Shown: positions 26,001 to 34,997 of the stretch, in pieces
Numbering within the stretch: the first letter of the stretch is position 1
How the letters are laid out: each line of letters begins with the position of its first letter
Source of the DNA: Lachnospiraceae bacterium
GTDB lineage: Bacteria > Bacillota > Clostridia > Lachnospirales > Lachnospiraceae
DNA length: 64,000 bases
Assembly: GCA_024681795.1 (NCBI GenBank)
Contig: JAILAD010000088.1
Location: 33,852-97,851 of the forward strand
Direction: 5' to 3'
The notes under the pieces: generated by a model
What the model was told of the DNA's origin: nothing
Seen by the model: only the letters and a program-made list of their open reading frames with translations
Databases searched by the model: none
Translations under genes and position numbers: made by a program

Positions 26001-27017
26001 TTATTCTTCCACCCAGTAAACCAGGGTATCCGTATTAACCGGTTCTAAAAAATCAACATCCCAGTGACCGTTCTTCGTCGGTCTGAGCGAAGGTTTCGAC
26101 ACAATTTCTCCCTTTGAAACGGTCTGCGTACCGAATACGTCCGTACCGTACATAAAGGTCACCATGCAGTCCTTTTTCTCAATCAGCTGCACCTGCAAAT
26201 CTTCAACGGTTATGACCATTTTTCCGCTTCCCGTTGCAATATCCTTAAAGAATTCAATGGTAACCGCCGGGAAGGTTGCCGGATCGATTCCCGTAATCTC
26301 CTTAATAATACAACTGTCAGAGTCACTGCCGCCGATTAAAACATCGGTATTCTCGTCGAACTCTATCGGATCGCCGATCGGGTTTCCGTGTTCGTCATGA
26401 AGTGTAACCAAGACCTTTCCTTCCGTAACGGTAAGTCTGGTAATCGTATTTAAGCCCTTGATTCCGGATGCATCAAGCGTCTTTGCCATGAAGAGCATGG
26501 ACGGCTGAATTGCACTGCTTTCCAAAACCTTCTTAATGGTTTCAACATCCGTTACTTCCACACGGAAGGACGTACCGCGGACAACCATGGTAGAGTTCGG
26601 TGTATTGACTTCATACGTGGAATTTGCGCTTAAATCATTCTGAATTTCACAGGTCAGCGCACCCCTGGTCAGTTCAATCCGGCTTCTGGAGTCCTTTGCG
26701 GTTCCTTCCGCCACGATTGAAAAGTCCGTATTCTGTTCCACATATGCCAGTTTGTCCTCGTCCATCATCAGAACAAGGCTTGAGTTTCCGTCTACATGAA
26801 CCGCATCGCCGCTCTGAAGAGCCATTCCGACATATGCTTCCAAGTCGTCAATATCCCCTCTGGCAACAATACAATGCCCTTCCGCCTTCATTACCTTGAT
26901 GACACGGTAACTGTCAGTCTGTTTTCCTTTCAGGAGAAAAATTGCAGCAATAACTCCTGCAATGACCAGTATGCCTCCTGCAACTCCTCCTATGATGATT
27001 CCTGTTTTTTTGTTCAT
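26001..27017 (-). CDS. Membrane-anchored FecR-domain protein
   Basis: Protein of 338 residues with a short cytoplasmic end, one membrane segment (about 7-30) and an extracellular part. The FecR domain is visible as ALQSGDAVHVDGNSSLVLMMDEDKL ... TRGALTCEI, STYEVNTPNSTMVVRGTSFRVEV and LTVTEGKVLV. The C-terminus (VTFMYGTDVFGTQTVSKGEIVSKP ... PVNTDTLVYWVEE) looks like a Listeria-Bacteroides InlB-type beta-repeat. No ECF sigma factor or anti-sigma domain is nearby, so it is probably a surface beta-structure rather than a sigma regulator. It follows the giant repeat protein by 29 nt and likely shares its transcript. Confidence 0.85.
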   Translation of the reverse strand: MNKKTGIIIGGVAGGILVIAGVIAAIFLLKGKQTDSYRVIKVMKAEGHCIVARGDIDDLEAYVGMALQSGDAVHVDGNSSLVLMMDEDKLAYVEQNTDFSIVAEGTAKDSRSRIELTRGALTCEIQNDLSANSTYEVNTPNSTMVVRGTSFRVEVTDVETIKKVLESSAIQPSMLFMAKTLDASGIKGLNTITRLTVTEGKVLVTLHDEHGNPIGDPIEFDENTDVLIGGSDSDSCIIKEITGIDPATFPAVTIEFFKDIATGSGKMVITVEDLQVQLIEKKDCMVTFMYGTDVFGTQTVSKGEIVSKPSLRPTKNGHWDVDFLEPVNTDTLVYWVEE

Positions 27018-27046
27018 TTTATTCCCCGTATCTTTTATAATCCGCT

Positions 27047-30000
27047 TTATTTGTTCTCATGGAAAGTGGCATCTCCCTCTTCCGAATAGAAGGATATTCC
27101 CGGCATATAAGTCGTGTCATCACCCTCTTTTGTCCATGTAGAACTTCCTGTCGGTGTTTTATATTCGGTATCTGCTTCCAGGAACAAATCTCCCTCGCGA
27201 ATAACACCTGTCTTCATCCATTCCGGTGCGGTAATGATATCCATTGAAACTTCATTTCCGGCTTTATCCACTACGGTAACTTTCACTTTCTGTTTTCTCT
27301 TTCCGGAAGGCAGATCGAACGTTACATTTCCGTTTCCGTCGGTTTCCGTCTTTATGATGTTTCCGTCCACCCGTACCTGATCCAGATTCTTATCGCTTGC
27401 GCTTCCTTTCAGCACACCCTTTTCATCGGTAAAATAAGTGCCGCCCTCTTCCATATCATGAATCTGCGGTTTCAATACATCAATCCGAAGTGCTGCAATC
27501 TGAATTGCCGCGGACTGTTCACCGGTAGCGGCATTGCGGATAAAGAAGGAACTTCCCGCATCCTCTTCGCTTAAGGTAATTGCCTGATTGGTAAAATTCT
27601 GTCTATTCTTTACGGATATCTGATATCCCGTTGCCGGAACAAGCGTTACTTCCGAAGTATACCATCCTCCCGCACCGATTGTTCCGGAAATGGTATATGC
27701 TCCTTCCGGAACCGGCATGTAGGATATAGAGAATGTACAGCTTGCGGAGCATCCGCTGTACTCGTTATTTTCAGGCAGTGAAACAACGGCCACATAGGTT
27801 CCGACTTCCGTCGGCATCGCTCCCGTAAATGCGCTGTCCGGTGCTCCGGCAGGCTTATAGGAAATGACTGCCTTCGAAGCATCGTTTGTGGAAGAAGAAA
27901 CTACAGGTGTAGGTGTATTACCTCCGTAAATTGCATTGTTAACAGAAATGGATACACTGCCCGGTTTTACCGTTACCGTATTATCTTCTTTCTTCTCATC
28001 CGGTTTCTTTGCAATTGTAACCGATACGGATGCAGGAGCAATATTGTCATAAACCTGCTTCCCGTCTATCGTGTTTCCGTTTACCTTATACCATACGGTA
28101 TAGGTTCCGGCATCCTTTCCTTTCGGGATTTCGGTACTGTAACCGTCTTTTTCCGAGAGGCTGTAAAGCAGCGTTCCGTTTTCAACCTCACCTGCCGTTA
28201 CGAGTTCCTGGTAATTTCCGTTTTCGGTCAGTTCTTTTGCGGCCGGTGCCGTCTTAATCGTCGGAAGGCTTGAGCCGATTGTAAATTTCACGGTAGCCGA
28301 AGAAGGCAGTTCATAATTGGAATTCGACAGTTTCACAGCCTTCGCCGTGTGAGTTCCGACTTCCGAAGTTTCTCCCTCAACCGTTACCCTGCAGGTATCA
28401 CCGTCTGCAACTCCGGTAAGAGTCAGTGTGGGAACATGTTTCTTTCCGTCGTATTTAAATGTCAGATCGGACCACTTCAATCCAACCGTTTTCTTTTGAA
28501 TCTCAACCTCTACCGATACCGGTTCAACGTCTTCGTAATTCCCGCCGCCGATAACTCTGCACCAGACCGTATAGGATTTGGCATCCTTACCTTCCGGTAC
28601 GGAATCGGAATAATTGCCGCTTTTTTCAAGACCATAATAAACGCTTCCGAAATCGGCTTTTACCCCGCTGACGAGAGGCTGCATTTTTCCGTTATAGGTA
28701 AGAGTGACTTTTTTCGGAACCGTCAGCGAATTGGATGCTTTTGCAATGGTCACGGTCCGTACGGAAGGTGTTACGTCGTTGTGATTCTGATCACCGTCCA
28801 CTCTTAACCATACATAATATTCCCCGGCATCCGTTTTCACCGGAATCTCGGATGAATATGCATCAGAAGAAGGCTCAATCATTTCCCCTTCCTCTTGCTG
28901 ACCGAGAGCAAACATCGGTGTACCGCCGATTACCGAAAGGCCGCCGATTAATTTCTGCCCGGATCCGTTATAAATAAGACTCTCCGAAGTCTCGCTGATG
29001 CTGCAGTCCGCTTTTGCAACCGTAAATTCGGCAGTTGCCTCTGCACCGTTGTAATTATCCGATTCGGCGATTGTCGCTCTTAATACATAATCGCCTGCGT
29101 TTGTCGTACTTGTGGGAAGTCCGGACACATAATCCGTATCTTCTCCGCCTATTAACCTGTACGCATAGGTAACCTCACCGTCTCCGAGATTGTCGAATAC
29201 GGTCGGGGTTGCGGGTGCATCGCCGTACGTCCATCCTGTTATCGAAACGGACGGTGTAATATCCGCACGTGTAATCTCAAATTCCGCGGTTGCCGAAGCT
29301 CCTTCATAATTATCGGTTTCCGCTATTTCAACTTTTACGGTATACTGTCCCGCATCGGAAGGTTTCCGGTCCGAATAGGTCGTATCCGAAGCAGCCTTGT
29401 AACGAAAAGTTTCCGTACCGTTTCCGGTATTTCCGCTTACGACCGGATCGGATGCTGTGGTTCCGTATACCCAGTCTGCCATCGTAACCGACGGACTGAT
29501 TTCCTCTTTGGAAATGCTGAAATCGGCATAGGATACAGATGCGTTATAATTGTCCGTTTCCGCAATTGTCGCTCTGACCTTATAGTCTCCCGCTTCCGTC
29601 GGAACCTCAGTGTCATAGGTACTGTCTGCCGCATCGGATGCCTTATACTCAATTGTCTCAGCACCGCCGCTTATATTATCCGTAATGACAGGTGTGGAAG
29701 GAGTTTCCCCGTACTTCCATCCCGTAATCGAAACCTGCGAATCGAAATCCGCTTTTGCTATCGTAAAATCAACTTCTGCCGTTGCGGAAGGATAATTATC
29801 TGTTTCCGCAATTGTTGCAGTCAGGGTATAATCCCCTGCCGCAGTGGTACTTCCCGGTAGCCCGGCAACGCTCTCCGTTTCCAAATCGGATTTTTTCCTG
29901 TAGGAATATGTCACTGCACCGTTTCCGGTATTTCCCGTTACAACAGGCTCATCCGGTGTTTCCCCGTAGGTGAAACCGGAAAATGCAATGCTCGGGGAAA

Positions 30001-32542
30001 TATCTGCCTTTTCAACCGTAAAGTCTGCGGTCGCTTCTCCGGCATTATAATTATCGGTTTCTCCGATGACTGCCTTTAAGGTATATTCCCCTGCAGTCAG
30101 GGTGGAGGAAGGAAGACCTGCCGTATAGGCATCTTCTCCCGCGGTTTTTAATTTATAGGAATAGGAAACCGTGCCGTTTCCGGTATTTCCGGTTAACACA
30201 GGAGTATTGGGTTCCTGTCCGTATGTCCAGTTTCCGATTCTTACGGCAGGTGTAATATCCACTTTTTCAATTGTCACGTCAACGACTCCCGTTACTGCAC
30301 AGGAGTGGTTGTCATCCAGGGATACCAGATCGTATCCGACATGATAAGTTCCCGCATTCTTACCGACCGGAATATCATACGAATATTCCGTCAGTGCCTG
30401 ACCATCTTCATCCGTAAGACGATACCGGATTTTACCGAATTCCGATGATGATACACCTGCGGTAACAAGTTCCTGTTCCGTGCCGTCATAGGTAAGGGGT
30501 TTCGCAGCAGGGTCGGTCGCAATCGTAATCTCAGCCGGATTAATGTGAAAGTCACGGGTATTCTCTGCCGGTAACTCATAATTCGAATTGGACAGAGCAG
30601 TTGCCTCGGCAGTATAAGTTCCCGCATCCGTGCCTCCTCCTTCTATGGTTACGGTGCAGACATCTCCGGTGACTACACCGGTTAATGAGGCTGAAATACA
30701 CTGTTCTTCTCCGGTATACGATAATTCCGCATCGTCCCATTCAAGACCGACGGTCTTGGGTGCAATCGTTACGGAAATTTCTTCTTCATCGGAATCCAAA
30801 TGGTTTTCATCACCGGAAACCTTTACCCGGACAACGTATGCTTCCGCAGTTTTTCCGGTCGGAACGGTTTCGGAATACTCTCCCGTTTCCGACAGCCTGT
30901 ACACAAAGGTTCCGTCGCCTGCATCTCCGCCGGATACCAGAGCCTGATTGTTTCCGTTATAAGTTAAATCATTTGCATCCGGCCATACGATATCTTCAAC
31001 ATCCGCTTTTTCAATTGTAAAATTTTTCGTATATGTTTCGCCGGAAGGCAAAGCATAATTATCATTCGTAAGACCGGTCACACCTATGGTGTAACTGCCG
31101 GCATTTTTGGCAACTCCGTCTACCGCACTTCTTCCTTCAATCGTATAAAGAGCTTCACAGCTATCTCCGGAAACCACTCCGTTTACGGTTGCTGTCGGAT
31201 GCTGTCCTTCGCCGTTGTAAACAAACTCTTCTTCAGACCATGCAATGCCGGTGATTTCTTTCGGAGCAATCGTTACCGTCTCGGATTTCGGCTCGGAATC
31301 CATCTGATATACGCCGTCTCCCAGCACTTTCCACCAGAATGTATACGTATCGGCATTTTTACCGGTCGGCTTCGCAGAAGAATACGTTCCGTCCTCGGCA
31401 TCACTGAATACTACGGAATCCTCGTAATCGGCATCCACATCGACAAGTGCCTGTTCTGCACCGTTATACTCCAGATTCTCTGCCGGAATAATTTCACCGT
31501 CTGCAATCATGCTTACAATAAACGGTTCGCTGTCAAGGGTAAATCCTTCATATCCCCTGCTTTCTATCTGACCGTCGGAATTAATCACGGTTTCGGTTTC
31601 CCCGACAGTCAGAACCGCTTTGTATTTTCCGGGTATTGTCGGATCGGAGGTACCGTGCCATGAAGTATCCGAAGGATCCTCATAGTTTTCCAGAATTACA
31701 AATTCATAATCGGAATCTCTGGTATCTCCCATGGCAACCCTCACTCCCGGGCCGCCGTCCGGAACCGATCCGTCGGGACCGAGGGTATATCCGGTCACTT
31801 CGATATCCCAGTCATTTTTCGTGTCAAGTTTTTCCGGAATCGGGTACAAATCAAGCACTCCGAGATCCAGATATTTTACAACTTCTTCAAGATCGGATTC
31901 TCGAATCGGGTTTCCTCCGAGTACGAAAAATCCTTCCGAATTGTTCATATCAATATAGGAACTGCTCGTGGCCCATCCGATATAATCCGTTTTTTCGGGT
32001 GCGGTTTTTTCCGCGAAATACACTCCGCCGCTTCCGTAGAAATACGACCAGTCTTCTGCCTCGACTTCCTCCTCTTCATCCAGATACCGAATCCGGAATC
32101 CGTCATACTGTACAAATTTGTACTGAAGCCCTCCGGTTGTATCATCCGCATTCACACTGTCAAGTTTATATACCGCCCGGAGATTCTTATCCCCGATCAG
32201 TTTGGGTGTGCCGGCAAATTCCGGAAATACAAATTCCCCGTACTGATAATATATTTCGTCTTCCCCTTTAGAATCCCCGGAATTAACAGGTTCAATCACA
32301 TAAATCCCGTCACCGAGTTCCTTTTCAACGGTATAGATAATACGGCAGAACGCTTCGTTTCCGTTAACGGTATCATCTCCCATAACCCAGGAACCGATGT
32401 CAAGACTGTCAAGGTCATACTCATCCGCATCTGCCTTTATCGGTACCAGAACGACACTGAATACCAGCAGAATGCTTAAAAACATCGCCAGGGTTTCTTT
32501 TGCTCTGCGTCTGATATTAAAATTTCTTTTTTCATTCCTCAT
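27047..32542 (-). CDS. Giant secreted protein with MBG-like Ig repeats
   Basis: Exported protein of 1831 residues. The signal peptide is basic then hydrophobic (TLAMFLSILLVFSVVLVP) with cleavage likely after KADA. An N-terminal region of about 330 residues is unique. Many Ig-like repeats of the MBG type follow. Two interleaved forms are seen: blocks with LTYNG-x-Q-x-LV and TVGLxWxDxxLxY, and five blocks of about 83 residues (about 765-1180) with WxYGxxPxxPxxxxNxGxG, ending AETDNYxxAxAxxxFxI. The C-terminus has an Ig-like domain (PQIHDMEEGGTYFTD, VVDKAGNEVSMDI). No LPXTG motif, SLH domain or C-terminal anchor is present. Such proteins act as adhesins or matrix; no specific ligand can be named. 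Confidence 0.9.
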   Translation of the reverse strand: MRNEKRNFNIRRRAKETLAMFLSILLVFSVVLVPIKADADEYDLDSLDIGSWVMGDDTVNGNEAFCRIIYTVEKELGDGIYVIEPVNSGDSKGEDEIYYQYGEFVFPEFAGTPKLIGDKNLRAVYKLDSVNADDTTGGLQYKFVQYDGFRIRYLDEEEEVEAEDWSYFYGSGGVYFAEKTAPEKTDYIGWATSSSYIDMNNSEGFFVLGGNPIRESDLEEVVKYLDLGVLDLYPIPEKLDTKNDWDIEVTGYTLGPDGSVPDGGPGVRVAMGDTRDSDYEFVILENYEDPSDTSWHGTSDPTIPGKYKAVLTVGETETVINSDGQIESRGYEGFTLDSEPFIVSMIADGEIIPAENLEYNGAEQALVDVDADYEDSVVFSDAEDGTYSSAKPTGKNADTYTFWWKVLGDGVYQMDSEPKSETVTIAPKEITGIAWSEEEFVYNGEGQHPTATVNGVVSGDSCEALYTIEGRSAVDGVAKNAGSYTIGVTGLTNDNYALPSGETYTKNFTIEKADVEDIVWPDANDLTYNGNNQALVSGGDAGDGTFVYRLSETGEYSETVPTGKTAEAYVVRVKVSGDENHLDSDEEEISVTIAPKTVGLEWDDAELSYTGEEQCISASLTGVVTGDVCTVTIEGGGTDAGTYTAEATALSNSNYELPAENTRDFHINPAEITIATDPAAKPLTYDGTEQELVTAGVSSSEFGKIRYRLTDEDGQALTEYSYDIPVGKNAGTYHVGYDLVSLDDNHSCAVTGVVDVTIEKVDITPAVRIGNWTYGQEPNTPVLTGNTGNGTVSYSYKLKTAGEDAYTAGLPSSTLTAGEYTLKAVIGETDNYNAGEATADFTVEKADISPSIAFSGFTYGETPDEPVVTGNTGNGAVTYSYRKKSDLETESVAGLPGSTTAAGDYTLTATIAETDNYPSATAEVDFTIAKADFDSQVSITGWKYGETPSTPVITDNISGGAETIEYKASDAADSTYDTEVPTEAGDYKVRATIAETDNYNASVSYADFSISKEEISPSVTMADWVYGTTASDPVVSGNTGNGTETFRYKAASDTTYSDRKPSDAGQYTVKVEIAETDNYEGASATAEFEITRADITPSVSITGWTYGDAPATPTVFDNLGDGEVTYAYRLIGGEDTDYVSGLPTSTTNAGDYVLRATIAESDNYNGAEATAEFTVAKADCSISETSESLIYNGSGQKLIGGLSVIGGTPMFALGQQEEGEMIEPSSDAYSSEIPVKTDAGEYYVWLRVDGDQNHNDVTPSVRTVTIAKASNSLTVPKKVTLTYNGKMQPLVSGVKADFGSVYYGLEKSGNYSDSVPEGKDAKSYTVWCRVIGGGNYEDVEPVSVEVEIQKKTVGLKWSDLTFKYDGKKHVPTLTLTGVADGDTCRVTVEGETSEVGTHTAKAVKLSNSNYELPSSATVKFTIGSSLPTIKTAPAAKELTENGNYQELVTAGEVENGTLLYSLSEKDGYSTEIPKGKDAGTYTVWYKVNGNTIDGKQVYDNIAPASVSVTIAKKPDEKKEDNTVTVKPGSVSISVNNAIYGGNTPTPVVSSSTNDASKAVISYKPAGAPDSAFTGAMPTEVGTYVAVVSLPENNEYSGCSASCTFSISYMPVPEGAYTISGTIGAGGWYTSEVTLVPATGYQISVKNRQNFTNQAITLSEEDAGSSFFIRNAATGEQSAAIQIAALRIDVLKPQIHDMEEGGTYFTDEKGVLKGSASDKNLDQVRVDGNIIKTETDGNGNVTFDLPSGKRKQKVKVTVVDKAGNEVSMDIITAPEWMKTGVIREGDLFLEADTEYKTPTGSSTWTKEGDDTTYMPGISFYSEEGDATFHENK

Positions 32543-32632
32543 ACTTCAATTCCCCGTGCACCGAAGCGGCACAAATTCATAACTTCCGTATCCTTTTCCG
32601 GATACCGTCCGGATTACAATCCCCTTATAATT

Positions 32633-33733
32633 TTATAATTCCGAAACAACCTGATTCTTTCCGTTTTGTTTTCCCTTATATAACCTTGTGTCCGCAATCT
32701 CCACCAGTTTATCCACCGAAAGGCCCGGTGTGGATTCCGTAACACCGAAAGTCATGGTGATCTTAATTGTGTAACCGTGTGAAATAACCACCATGTCTTC
32801 AATCATTCCGCGGATACGTTCCGCAACATCCACGGTGACTTTCCTGTTTCCGTCAATGGCAATTAAGAACTCCTCACCGCCCCAGCGGCATACCACATCG
32901 TTGTCACGAAGGGAACTCATTAAAACTCTCGCCACGTTTACAAGCACGTCATCACCGGATTCATGCCCGAAGGTATCGTTTACCTTCTTGAAATTATCGA
33001 TATCGCAGATAATCACGCCGAAAATTCTTCCCTCTTCCTGAAGAAGGCGCATCTTCTCATCCAGTTCCTGATTCATATACCTTCTGTTGAAAAGACCGGT
33101 AAGTGCATCCCTGTTTGCTTCCTGGTTCAGAGCCTCGTTTTTGGAGGTAAGGCTTGTCGTCTTCGAGGACATATCCCAGTGCAGAAGCATCAGAAATCCG
33201 ATCATCACCATAAAGGTTACCGCCAGATTATATGCCGCAAACACAATGATTACGTAGGTTTTAACCGGAATGACCGGTTTCGGCTGGATCAGGTTATATA
33301 CGTACAAAGTCGTAAAAATCAAAATCGGTGAGAGTGACAGTAAGAAACTTGCCATCTCCTTTTTCTTGTATATACCCCAGGTAAGGGCAAAATAGAAAAT
33401 CGCGGGAATGGAGGCTATCGCCAGCATTGAAAAGCTTCCTTCCCTTCCCAGTACAACCTCGTTTACAACGGCAAAGCACCATACTTCAATGTAAACAACG
33501 TGAATGATTACTTTATATGCGCCCTTCTGGACCAGCAGTCTGAGAAGCTGGAACGTAACCGCCATTACCACGGAAAGCATTCCGAGATAACGCAGGTCGA
33601 AGGTAAAGAAAAGAATCGCATATATCGCCTTGATGACACACAATGCGTTCAGAAAAAGGTGGAGCTTGAAGGCCTCGTCAAAAAAGCCCTCTCCGTTTTT
33701 TATACCGTCAATATAATGCTTCAGATTAGACAT
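32633..33733 (-). CDS. Membrane-bound GGDEF diguanylate cyclase
   Basis: Protein of 366 residues with six membrane segments in the first 200 residues, then a short coiled coil and a GGDEF domain. Active-site motifs are DALTGLFNRRYMNQ, VIICDIDNFKKVNDTFGH and RWGGEEF, with I-site RDND five residues before it, so the enzyme should make cyclic di-GMP with feedback inhibition. The membrane part resembles the MHYT/7TM-like sensor modules but is not a named domain I can assign. GGGGG precedes the ATG. It stands about 90 nt upstream of the giant repeat protein on the same strand and may control it. Confidence 0.93.
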   Translation of the reverse strand: MSNLKHYIDGIKNGEGFFDEAFKLHLFLNALCVIKAIYAILFFTFDLRYLGMLSVVMAVTFQLLRLLVQKGAYKVIIHVVYIEVWCFAVVNEVVLGREGSFSMLAIASIPAIFYFALTWGIYKKKEMASFLLSLSPILIFTTLYVYNLIQPKPVIPVKTYVIIVFAAYNLAVTFMVMIGFLMLLHWDMSSKTTSLTSKNEALNQEANRDALTGLFNRRYMNQELDEKMRLLQEEGRIFGVIICDIDNFKKVNDTFGHESGDDVLVNVARVLMSSLRDNDVVCRWGGEEFLIAIDGNRKVTVDVAERIRGMIEDMVVISHGYTIKITMTFGVTESTPGLSVDKLVEIADTRLYKGKQNGKNQVVSEL

Positions 33734-33872
33734 ATATCCCCCTTAGTACAGAATAATCCATACAATGCTATATTACTCTATTTTGCAATGTTTGTCATTA
33801 TTTTCACCAAAAATACAAGACGAAAAAGATAATAAAAATTTCATACTTTTTCACACTTTTTTGTGGTTACTA

Positions 33873-33901
33873 TTGAGTAAAACCACAAAATGTGGTATGC
33901 T
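33873..33901 (+). promoter_or_regulatory. Promoter with an operator-like palindrome in its spacer
   Basis: TTGAGT (33873-33878), 17-bp spacer, TATGCT (33896-33901). The spacer and first -10 base hold the palindrome ACCACAAAATGTGGT (33882-33896), and another GTGGTT lies just before the -35. A protein bound there would block RNA polymerase. The leader is only about 15 nt. Confidence 0.65.
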
Positions 33902-33922
33902 ATTGAGGAAAGTGGGGATATT

Positions 33923-34996
33923 ATGTCCAAAAAGAAGAAAAAAGCAAAGAAAAAGAATAAAATCCTTACCGCCTTCTTATGTCTGACAGCGTGGTTTTTC
34001 GGCACCGTTTTGGTGGTTTTGGGCGGTTTTTTATTCCTCTTATATCTGGTTCAGCTGGGACCGTCTCCGAGAATCCGCGATCTCTTTGTTGCATCTGCAA
34101 AAGAATCGAGCGTCGGAGGCGTTATGGTTGATTTGTTCCTCTCTCCCGAGCAGGTTGAGGAAATCATGGCCAACAATTCCACAAAAGAATTCTCCGAAAT
34201 CACCGACACCACTATGGTCAAAATAGCCTACGCCAATTCCGAAAGCGAGGATTCCTCTTCCCAGAGCAGTGTGGGAAGACTTGACAATCCCGAAGATCCG
34301 GACGGCGACGGCATTACCGTGTATGATGTACACGGTCCTACTTACCGCGGAAAAATGATGGTGGTCTTCGACCCTTCCCGTGTCAAAGTCGGCACAATCG
34401 ATCACTACGGAATCAGTTCACCGGGGCTCACTCTTCCCGAGATCGTAGAGAAATATGATGCGGTAGCCGGTATCAACGGCGGAAAATACGATGACGAAGC
34501 CGGTATCGGTACAGGCGGAATGCCGCAGGGTATTGTATTTTCCGAAGGCGTCTTAAGAATGGGCGATCCTACCAGCAATTATGCAGTATATGGTTTTGAC
34601 AATAACAACGTCCTGGTCGTAGGATACATGAGCGCCGGATATGCGGCATCCATCGGAATCCGTGATGCGGTTACTTTCGGACCTGCCCTTATCGTAAACG
34701 GCAAATCTGCCAGAATGGCAGGCTCCGGCTCGGGATTAAATCCCCGAACGGCAATCGGCCAGCGTGAAGACGGCGCGGTACTCCTTCTTGTAATCGAAGG
34801 AAGGCAGACCACTTCGCTCGGCGCTTCCATGGCAGACCTCGTGGAAATTATGGAAAATTACGGTGCGGTAAATGCAGCCAATCTCGACGGCGGAATGTCT
34901 TCTTCCATGGTTTATAACGGAGAGGAAATCGTATCCAGCTGTACCATGAGAAACCGTAAAATACCGACTGCTTTTATCGTGGAAAGGAGAGACTGA
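33923..34996 (+). CDS. Membrane-anchored phosphodiester glycosidase (NAGPA-like)
   Basis: Protein of 357 residues with a lysine-rich cytoplasmic start, one membrane segment (about 13-40) and an extracellular NAGPA/DUF2233 domain. Family motifs include AVAGINGGKYDDEAG, GIGTGGMPQGIV, VTFGPALIVNGK, LNPRTAIGQREDG and ANLDGGMSSSMV. NAGPA domains hydrolyse sugar phosphodiester bonds; bacterial members act on cell-surface or exopolysaccharide glycans. Start ATG 33923 has GGGGA 7 nt before it. It precedes the next gene by 1 nt, so the two are coupled. Confidence 0.9.
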   Translation: MSKKKKKAKKKNKILTAFLCLTAWFFGTVLVVLGGFLFLLYLVQLGPSPRIRDLFVASAKESSVGGVMVDLFLSPEQVEEIMANNSTKEFSEITDTTMVKIAYANSESEDSSSQSSVGRLDNPEDPDGDGITVYDVHGPTYRGKMMVVFDPSRVKVGTIDHYGISSPGLTLPEIVEKYDAVAGINGGKYDDEAGIGTGGMPQGIVFSEGVLRMGDPTSNYAVYGFDNNNVLVVGYMSAGYAASIGIRDAVTFGPALIVNGKSARMAGSGSGLNPRTAIGQREDGAVLLLVIEGRQTTSLGASMADLVEIMENYGAVNAANLDGGMSSSMVYNGEEIVSSCTMRNRKIPTAFIVERRD

Positions 34997-34997
34997 A

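Noticed and set aside
32543-32632. GTATCC/GGATAC hairpin with GGAAAA loop before the giant protein as a cyclic di-GMP riboswitch
   Set aside because: The conserved GEMM-type core and second helix are not present; only a simple hairpin is seen.
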